DNA of 64,000 nt from Cymbidium sinense (taxonomy: Eukaryota > Streptophyta > Magnoliopsida > Asparagales > Orchidaceae): assembly GCA_021442155.1 (NCBI GenBank), contig CM038223.1, forward strand, positions 36,740,983 through 36,804,982, read 5' to 3'. The notes under the pieces were generated by a model. That model saw only the letters and a program-made list of their open reading frames with translations, had not been told where the DNA came from and searched no databases. The translations under genes were made by a program, and so were the position numbers. Numbering within the stretch: the first letter of the stretch is position 1; the number at the start of each line of letters is the position of its first letter. Of the stretch, positions 60,480-64,000 are shown piece by piece.

Positions 60480-61250
60480 GTTTAGATCATCCTTGATTGT
60501 CCATTGGATGATTAGGAATTGATTTAACCCATGCCATATGAGGGTTAAGTTCAATTCCAAGTCAACTTGATCCATTTTACCTTAAATAGGCTAAGTTGGA
60601 TTTGGTTGAGTCAAATGAACAAATTTAACTCAATTAAATTATGTTCACATGAAATGATTTGGAGTGATTAATCTCATTTAATTTCAAGCGAATTTCAATT
60701 TGGACCCATTTGACACAAAATGGGCTAAATGGGTTAAGCTTGGGTTTCATTTGGGGTCAAATGACCAATTTGACCAAATTGGACCCAATGATGAGTTGGA
60801 TTGTGTTTGATTATCATATTCAAATGATTTTTAGCAATCAAATTGAATTGATTTCAATCTAATATTAGTTTGAACCAATAGGACCCATTTAAGTTCATTT
60901 AGACTAACTGGTCTAATTTTCCTAATTAAGGCCTAAAAAAATTTAAATTTTTTTAGATTCATGATTAAACATATTTATTTGATCATTTGAAACATTTAGA
61001 ATGATTTCATTTGGTTACATTTTTGGTGGGTTGACCTTTGACTTAGTGAGACCCACCTTAGTCAAACTTATGTCAAATGGGGTGACTATCTTTGACTTTG
61101 ATTTGGATTTAGATTCATTCATTTTGATATATTTGAATTTGATTTGAGTTATTTAGATTTGTTTTGGATTAATCCAAATTTATAATTTGGGTTGAGTCCA
61201 CCTAAGCCTATTAGGTTAAATCAAACCCAAGGACAGTGCATTAGGTCACT
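60480..61250. repeat. GGTCAA/TTGACC-rich low-complexity repeat in U2
   Basis: Counterpart of the longer block in U1. Words such as ggtcaaatgaccaatttgacc (60755 onward), gggttgagtccacc and ccaatttgacc recur without a fixed period. It is shorter than in U1 (about 0.8 versus 1.9 kb), showing length change between copies. Confidence 0.65.
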
Positions 61251-62809
61251 AAGTATAGTGTCTTGAGCACTTAATTAGAAGGTTCCTAATTTAAGATTAG
61301 GTATCTTAATTATTAATTTTAAAAGTGACGTTAACCTCATCCAAAAATGAGGTCAATAATTCTTATTAAAATGATCGAGTATAGTATTTAAGGAATGATG
61401 TACTACCCTGAGAGGTAGAAGTAGAAACATCACCCTACAATGGACTCAATCATCTAATAAAACCCCTAAGGCAGATGGGTCTATGTATCCTAAAGATCTT
61501 TCCTTTACTTTACATGGATGAAGTGAAGCAGGGCTTATTTTAAATAGAGTTCTTTAGTTCTCTATTGAGGCAAGCCTCTATAATTAATTACATCCTAGAA
61601 AATGAGAATTTTTAAAAAATATTCTTAATTAAAGTAGCCAATTAATGTCTCTAAAAATTTTAAAGTTCGGTAGTCAAAGGATTGTTAACTTTTGGGAATT
61701 AAGTGGGAGAGTTCAAGGTAGGAAGAGTTTTTAATAGATTCTAAGGGACGATAAGCACCCATGATACTAGTAAGCCTAGTGTGTGCTTCAATCTACCCTA
61801 TAGTGAGGTTCTATATTTTTTAAGGTGAAAATTATATTTATGTGAATTGATATTTCATTAGAATGTTAGGACTTAGATGCTAGCAATACAAGATTATGGA
61901 AATGCTTGAGAGGTGATGACTAATACCCATAGAAAAGGAGAAATAAGTAGCCTCTAAACCTATCTAAAGTACTCTAGCATAAGCTAATAGCTTAAGCTAG
62001 ATCTACTCGAGGAAGGAGGGCTATATTGGTTCACCTCCACCAAAGAAAGTGAACTAATCTTGACTCTTCTAGGCTTACAACATCCTAGACTGGTTGCTAG
62101 CTAACACCTCTTATAATTCAAAATTATGTAGCTAATATTATATAAATGCAAGATAGTTAGGCTGTTATTTATTAAGAAAGAACCTAAAGCCCTAAACTCA
62201 CTCCCTAAAAGACTAGATCATGATTGGTATGAAAATTCAAGACAGACTAATGCAATAAAATTTGTACATTTTTATTTTATTTTGACTCGTTATTATGGGC
62301 TCAGGCTTGGGAGAATTTATGCCTGAATGCTTGATAAAATTAAAATATGGGCTAAATCAATGAGAAGACGTGTTGTCCACTATAAGGGACTACTCTTGCA
62401 GGTCAAGCCTTCTACCTTATCATGCAAGAGTGGAGATTCCCTATTTTCAAGAGTAAGATAATATCCATAAATGATGTTATAATATACAATCATATAGTAA
62501 GAGGTTGCTAAATCTTTTATTTCTTGATTAAGATACCTAAGCTTTCAAGTGAGATTATGAGTTGGTTAAAACTTAGTTAAGATTATTAGTTGGGATAAAA
62601 AAATGAATTTTTCCTAAAGAGACTATTGCATCCAAGCCATACATCAAATATTCAATCTTTATGAAACCTATAAAGAGCATGCCATTTTTATTGCACAATC
62701 AATGTAAACACAACAATCAAACATTATCAATTAAGAGAATAAAAGGCTGGTGAGGCTAGGTGCCATCGTACACTCCAAAAAAGAAAAGAAATTGGGTAAC
62801 TGAGCTCTA

Positions 62810-62823
62810 GCCTTTTATAAACT
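62810..62823 (-). promoter_or_regulatory. TATA-like box in U3
   Basis: The minus strand reads tagtttataaaaggctagagctc, aligned with the TATA-like boxes of U1 and U2. The block gtgtacgatggcacc follows downstream. Confidence 0.5.
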
Positions 62824-63770
62824 AGATTATAATTAAATTACAAATAATAATAAAGCTATGAGGGTATTTAATTTTTCATCTTCACTTTTCTACATAGATT
62901 TGAGTACTCCAGGCATCACAACACCTCCCAAGTCTAGGTCTTCTAACTGCTAGTTATCTAAAACCCCATAGCTCTAATCCTAAGCCTATTACAAAGCTTA
63001 CATTATATAAAATAAAAATCTAACTACACCAACAAAATAGAGGTTAGCTTAACACACATTTAAACCAAACAATTAACTTTTATACATTTAGGCTTAGCAC
63101 CCTATATTGGATCACCAAGCCCACTTGTTCTAATGGATTTTGCTTAAGAATTTAACTACATACAAGAAACATTTATAATTTTATTATTATCTTATGGTCA
63201 TTTAAGCACAATCCCCTGTAGAAAATATTATTAGTCTAATATTCTCATAAAATCTAAATACTTACAATCAATCCTAATAATCTAAAATAATATATCACAT
63301 GATCAAAACAAACATCATCCTAACCTAAGACTAAGATCGGTGACTTAGTATTCTAGTGTGTGTGCTAGGTTTGATGTGGTATGACATAATTTGGCTTTAG
63401 AGTTTGAAATTTTTTAATGATGATTATTTAAATCCTTTATTAGGGGGAACTTATGATTTACATGATTAATAATTTGAGATGATTTTTAAACTTAGACTTT
63501 TATTTTTATTTTATTATTTTATTTTTTTCCTTGGCTTAGGATAATAAAGGGAGAAAGGAGGGGTAGGACCCACCTTAATCCCTAACCTTAGTTTGGACCT
63601 AACAGATGTATTTTGTTACTTTTAATCCTCTTAATGAAGCCTTATATTTTTTTTATTAAGATATGTGTTTGGATTTAGATTATGAAGGATTATCTTAAAT
63701 GTAAAATACTTCTTAAGATTAATAAAACTAAAACATAGTTAACTTGATGATGTTTTCTTAACATTATTCT

Positions 63771-63774
<4 letters not shown>

Positions 63775-63844
<70 letters not shown>
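63775..63844. repeat. (AT)n microsatellite, about 35 repeats
   Basis: An uninterrupted ta/at alternation of 70 bases within U3. U1 and U2 show no comparable tract at the related position. Length is likely unstable and may be misassembled. Confidence 0.97.
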
Positions 63845-63847
<3 letters not shown>

Positions 63848-64000
63848 TAGGTAATTGGATTTAATAAATATATATGTATATACATCATTTAATTATTTCA
63901 CATTTTGATGTAAGAATGAATTAGTATGTTTTCAATTATTAATATTTGGCAGAAGTTATGGTTGTATGATAGATGAATTTTTATTGAAAAGGTTAATTTA

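Larger units (their letters stand above)
55310..61365 (-). mobile_element. LTR-like repeat unit U, copy U2
   Basis: About 6.05 kb, collinear with U1 and inverted U4. Landmarks: left end gattaaatgcattattaaag near 55353; caacacctaag-type block near 56075; TATA near 56765; gaacccattctattcaacatcc near 57550; GC-richer block 59100-59720; GGTCAA-rich block 60480-61250; right end atccaaaaatgaggtcaataattc near 61335, where U3 begins without a gap. It abuts the chromo-2 LTR on its left. No protein domain was recognised. Confidence 0.77.
61366..64000 (-). mobile_element. LTR-like repeat unit U, copy U3 (cut by the window end)
   Basis: Starts gatcgagtatagtatttaaggaatg at about 61366, directly after U2, in the same orientation. 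It matches U1 closely in gatcaagtacaatattaagg, cctacaatggac and aactcactccctaa, and retains the block of about 540 bp missing from U1. The GC-rich and GGTCAA-rich parts would lie beyond the window. A young (AT)n tract interrupts it near the end. Confidence 0.77.

Noticed and set aside
1..64000. tRNA, rRNA, organellar DNA or virus-derived (pararetrovirus) inserts
   Set aside because: No cloverleaf-type sequence, rRNA block, plastid or mitochondrial gene, or pararetroviral movement or coat motif was recognised. The initiator-tRNA match at 54673 is a primer-binding site.

Overview
This is AT-rich nuclear DNA from a flowering plant. The evidence is GT-AG introns in one gene fragment, two gene fragments whose protein sequences match plant families, and dense nests of plant-type LTR retrotransposons (Ty1/copia SIRE lineage, Ty3/gypsy Tat lineage, Ty3/gypsy chromovirus), a plant L1-type LINE and MITE-like elements. 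Nothing looks prokaryotic: there are no operons, rRNA, tRNA or CRISPR arrays. Species cannot be named from the sequence. I found no intact protein-coding gene.

Layout. At 1-1.3 kb, on the minus strand, lies the first coding exon of an AVT6/SLC38-type amino-acid transporter, with a GC-richer leader or promoter region to about 1.9 kb. At 4.2-5.2 kb is a worn Ty1/copia integrase remnant. From 5.2 to 12.5 kb the DNA is almost featureless apart from a clean 159-bp tandem duplication and CT-rich repeats. At 13.56-14.25 kb (plus) are the last three exons of a WD40 gene of the DMXL/Rav1 type; their splice sites and stop codon look good, but no upstream exons are visible. A MITE-like element follows.

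From 15.9 kb on, almost everything is retrotransposon. A very long LTR-like repeat, called unit U here, occurs four times: U4 (15.9-19.3 kb, inverted), U1 (29.7-37.0 kb), U2 (55.3-61.4 kb) and U3 (61.4 kb to the window end). U2 and U3 lie head to tail. Each copy has a TATA-like box at the same relative place. I infer that U is the LTR of a large Tat/Ogre-like element; its termini are not proven.

Between the U copies are: a Tat integrase tail with two short tandem-repeat arrays to its left (22.0-23.4 kb); a chromovirus (chromo-1) broken by an L1-type LINE (24.2-29.6 kb); a Tat-lineage pol with dual RNase H and a complex 3' repeat array (37.1-42.9 kb); a second chromovirus (chromo-2) whose RT abuts the Tat pol at 42,877 and whose protease, gag, primer-binding site and LTR lie at 52.7-55.3 kb; and, inserted in chromo-2, a SIRE-lineage copia element with both LTRs (43.9-52.7 kb).

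All element proteins carry stops, frameshifts or catalytic-site substitutions, so none appears able to encode its own movement. The nesting gives a relative age order: SIRE copia after chromo-2, and the LINE probably after chromo-1. I saw no convincing new biological system. The most interesting structures are the tandem giant LTR-like units with a GGTCAA/TTGACC-rich upstream region, the two unrelated tandem arrays beside Tat integrase ends, and the same-strand chromovirus/Tat junction.
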